NCBI GenBank assembly: GCA_020435885.1
Contig: JAGQYU010000060.1
Span: 1-6,346, forward strand
Length of the DNA: 6,346 nt
Source: Flavobacteriaceae bacterium
GTDB taxonomy: Bacteria; Bacteroidota; Bacteroidia; Flavobacteriales; Flavobacteriaceae
Direction of reading: 5' to 3'
In this document: positions 5,132 through 6,346 of the stretch, in pieces
Layout of the letters: every line of letters begins with the position of its first letter
Position numbering within the stretch: position 1 is the first letter of the stretch
Translations under genes and position numbers: made by a program
The notes under the pieces: generated by a model
What the model was told of the DNA's origin: nothing
Seen by the model: only the letters and a program-made list of their open reading frames with translations
Database searches by the model: none

Positions 5132-6214
5132 ATGAAACGAAAACTAAGAATAAACGGCCATTCACATTTACTTCCTTATCCGGAAGAAATTCCCCAATTC
5201 ATGAAAGATAAAGGTATTTTTTGGGTAGATAAGGATAGAAAATTTATGCTTCAGAAAGACTGGAGCCGTCCTGTTACGGATTCCAGTTTCTTTTTAAATG
5301 AAAAGCTGGAGTGGATGGAGCGCTTCAACATTGATCATGCAGTGGTGCTAAACCTTTCGCAACTCTACGGAAATGGCTTGCGAGTGGAGGAAATGAAGCA
5401 GGCTTTACGCTTTCAGAATGATTTCAACGCTCGTATTCAACAAGAGAATCCTTCTAAATTTACTTGTGGTTTTGTAGTTCATCCGGGGTTTGTACGTGGT
5501 GCCTGCTGGGAAATTGAACGTTGTGTAGAAGAGTTAAATATGCGTTTACTTTGCCTTCCAACACATTTTATGGATTCCATAGGTACATGGCGCTGTATTT
5601 TTGATGAAGAGAACGACCCTATTTTTGAATTGGCAAGCAAATACAATTTGGCAGTGGAAGTCCACCCTTATGATGGTGAAAAATTTATTAAGTTAGAAAA
5701 TACCTCATGGAGATTCCATTTGATTTGGATGCTAGCTCAATGCGCTGATGCCTATCATTTTTATACGTTGAACGGATACTATGAAAAGTTCCCGAATATG
5801 CGGATTTGCTTTGCTCATGGAGCACAATTGGCGCAGATAAATTTAGGGCGTCGTATTCAAGGGTTTGATGGTAGGCCGGATCTTTTTAAAGGGAAAAGAC
5901 ATCCCCGAAAGGCAGTCGGTCATAAAAACATATTCTTTGATACACTTGTACATGACACGGGTTCGTTGAAATTGTTGATAGAGAATCAATCCTCAAAACA
6001 AGTACTCATTGGTTTAGATGATCCGTATCCGTTAGGAGAAATGGAAAGTGCCTCGCAATCTTCTTATCCTGGCAAAATATTAGACTTGGCCATTGAAAGA
6101 AATATTATTTCCGCAGAAGAAAAAGATGCTATGTGGGAGGATAATGTACTAAAGTGGCTCTTTGGCGAAGATGAAAAAGGTAAACAAGCGTTAGTGGATA
6201 AAATTATAACCTAA
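5132..6214 (+). CDS. nbaD: 2-amino-3-carboxymuconate 6-semialdehyde decarboxylase (ACMSD)
   Basis: Zinc-dependent, non-oxidative decarboxylase of the amidohydrolase-2 family. It turns the NbaC product into 2-aminomuconate semialdehyde and so competes with spontaneous closure to quinolinate. Numbered from ATG 5132 (360 residues): metal motif HSH is His10/His12, VEVHP gives His178, FAHG gives His229 and GLDDPYPLGE gives Asp296. These match His9, His11, His177, His228 and Asp294 of the Pseudomonas fluorescens enzyme almost one for one; Arg46 in DWSRP is a candidate for substrate Arg51. RPDLF and the DTLVHD..SLKLL segment are also ACMSD-like. Two oddities: it is about 25 residues longer than usual, and the FAHGGG loop reads FAHGAQ. 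A TTG at 5123 would add three residues; ATG 5132 is preferred. The active site looks complete. Confidence 0.93.
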   Translation: MKRKLRINGHSHLLPYPEEIPQFMKDKGIFWVDKDRKFMLQKDWSRPVTDSSFFLNEKLEWMERFNIDHAVVLNLSQLYGNGLRVEEMKQALRFQNDFNARIQQENPSKFTCGFVVHPGFVRGACWEIERCVEELNMRLLCLPTHFMDSIGTWRCIFDEENDPIFELASKYNLAVEVHPYDGEKFIKLENTSWRFHLIWMLAQCADAYHFYTLNGYYEKFPNMRICFAHGAQLAQINLGRRIQGFDGRPDLFKGKRHPRKAVGHKNIFFDTLVHDTGSLKLLIENQSSKQVLIGLDDPYPLGEMESASQSSYPGKILDLAIERNIISAEEKDAMWEDNVLKWLFGEDEKGKQALVDKIIT

Positions 6215-6246
6215 AAGATTTCATTCATTCTTACTTTTTATTAATC

Positions 6247-6268
6247 GATTTTATCAATCAATAAAATC
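6247..6268. other. AT-rich hairpin downstream of nbaD
   Basis: GATTTTAT (6247-6254) and ATAAAATC (6261-6268) form a perfect 8-bp stem with loop CAATCA. It begins 33 bases after the nbaD stop, where an operon end would be expected. It lacks a GC-rich stem and a following T-run on either strand, so it is not a typical intrinsic terminator. It could mark the 3' end of the operon transcript, or be chance in AT-rich DNA. Confidence 0.35.
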
Positions 6269-6346
6269 AAAAATTATATATAGAATAAGTAATATGAATG
6301 TAATGTAAATAAACCGCAAAGCCCATAGATTCCAATACTTTTGAAC
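6254..6346 (-). CDS. Possible C-terminal tail of a convergent membrane protein (partial)
   Basis: On the minus strand the frame is open from the window edge for 30 codons and stops with TGA at 6256-6254. It reads VQKYWNLWALRFIYITFI, then a hydrophobic run ending IIFDFID. The pattern, aromatic and basic residues before a transmembrane-like segment and a short acidic tail, would suit the end of a membrane protein convergent with nbaD. A 30-codon open frame is common by chance in AT-rich DNA, and T-rich codons give hydrophobic residues automatically, so this is only a candidate. If real, its stop falls inside the hairpin at 6247-6268. Confidence 0.25.
   Translation of the reverse strand, partial: VQKYWNLWALRFIYITFILLILYIIFDFID

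Overview
The window is an AT-rich stretch of a bacterial chromosome carrying a run of plus-strand genes for aerobic tryptophan/kynurenine breakdown. Three things point to the phylum Bacteroidetes, most likely Flavobacteriia: a DUF6090-type membrane protein, short repeats of the TGTCA-plus-stem-loop kind common between genes in that group, and the absence of clear Shine-Dalgarno sequences.

Layout from left to right: the C-terminal half of kynurenine 3-monooxygenase (3-764); a gap with a two-part palindromic repeat (783-850); a RidA-fold 2-aminomuconate deaminase (867-1274); a small DUF6090-like membrane protein (1267-1893) that overlaps it by 8 bases; 2-aminomuconate 6-semialdehyde dehydrogenase (1897-3336), which has no ATG start; a compact 374-bp cassette made of a GIY-YIG nuclease gene between inverted repeats (3340-3713); a short-chain dehydrogenase/reductase-fold protein lacking the catalytic Tyr and Lys (3717-4502); 3-hydroxyanthranilate 3,4-dioxygenase (4536-5063); a gap with a decayed repeat pair (5068-5121); and 2-amino-3-carboxymuconate 6-semialdehyde decarboxylase (5132-6214). 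The last 132 bases hold an AT-rich hairpin and possibly the tail of a convergent gene.

The enzymes form one route. KMO makes 3-hydroxykynurenine. A kynureninase, not in view, gives 3-hydroxyanthranilate. NbaC opens the ring to 2-amino-3-carboxymuconate semialdehyde. NbaD decarboxylates this, diverting it from quinolinate. NbaE oxidises the product to 2-aminomuconate, and the RidA-type enzyme deaminates that to 4-oxalocrotonate. The SDR-like and DUF6090 proteins have no assigned step.

The most interesting structure is not metabolic. Three of the intergenic gaps hold copies of what looks like one repeat family: a TGTCA-like pentamer next to an imperfect palindrome, arranged as inverted pairs. 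In one pair the two repeats enclose a GIY-YIG nuclease gene and fill all but about 6 bases between two operon genes. This resembles the REP/REPIN-RAYT arrangement, but with a GIY-YIG nuclease in place of a tyrosine (Y1) transposase.
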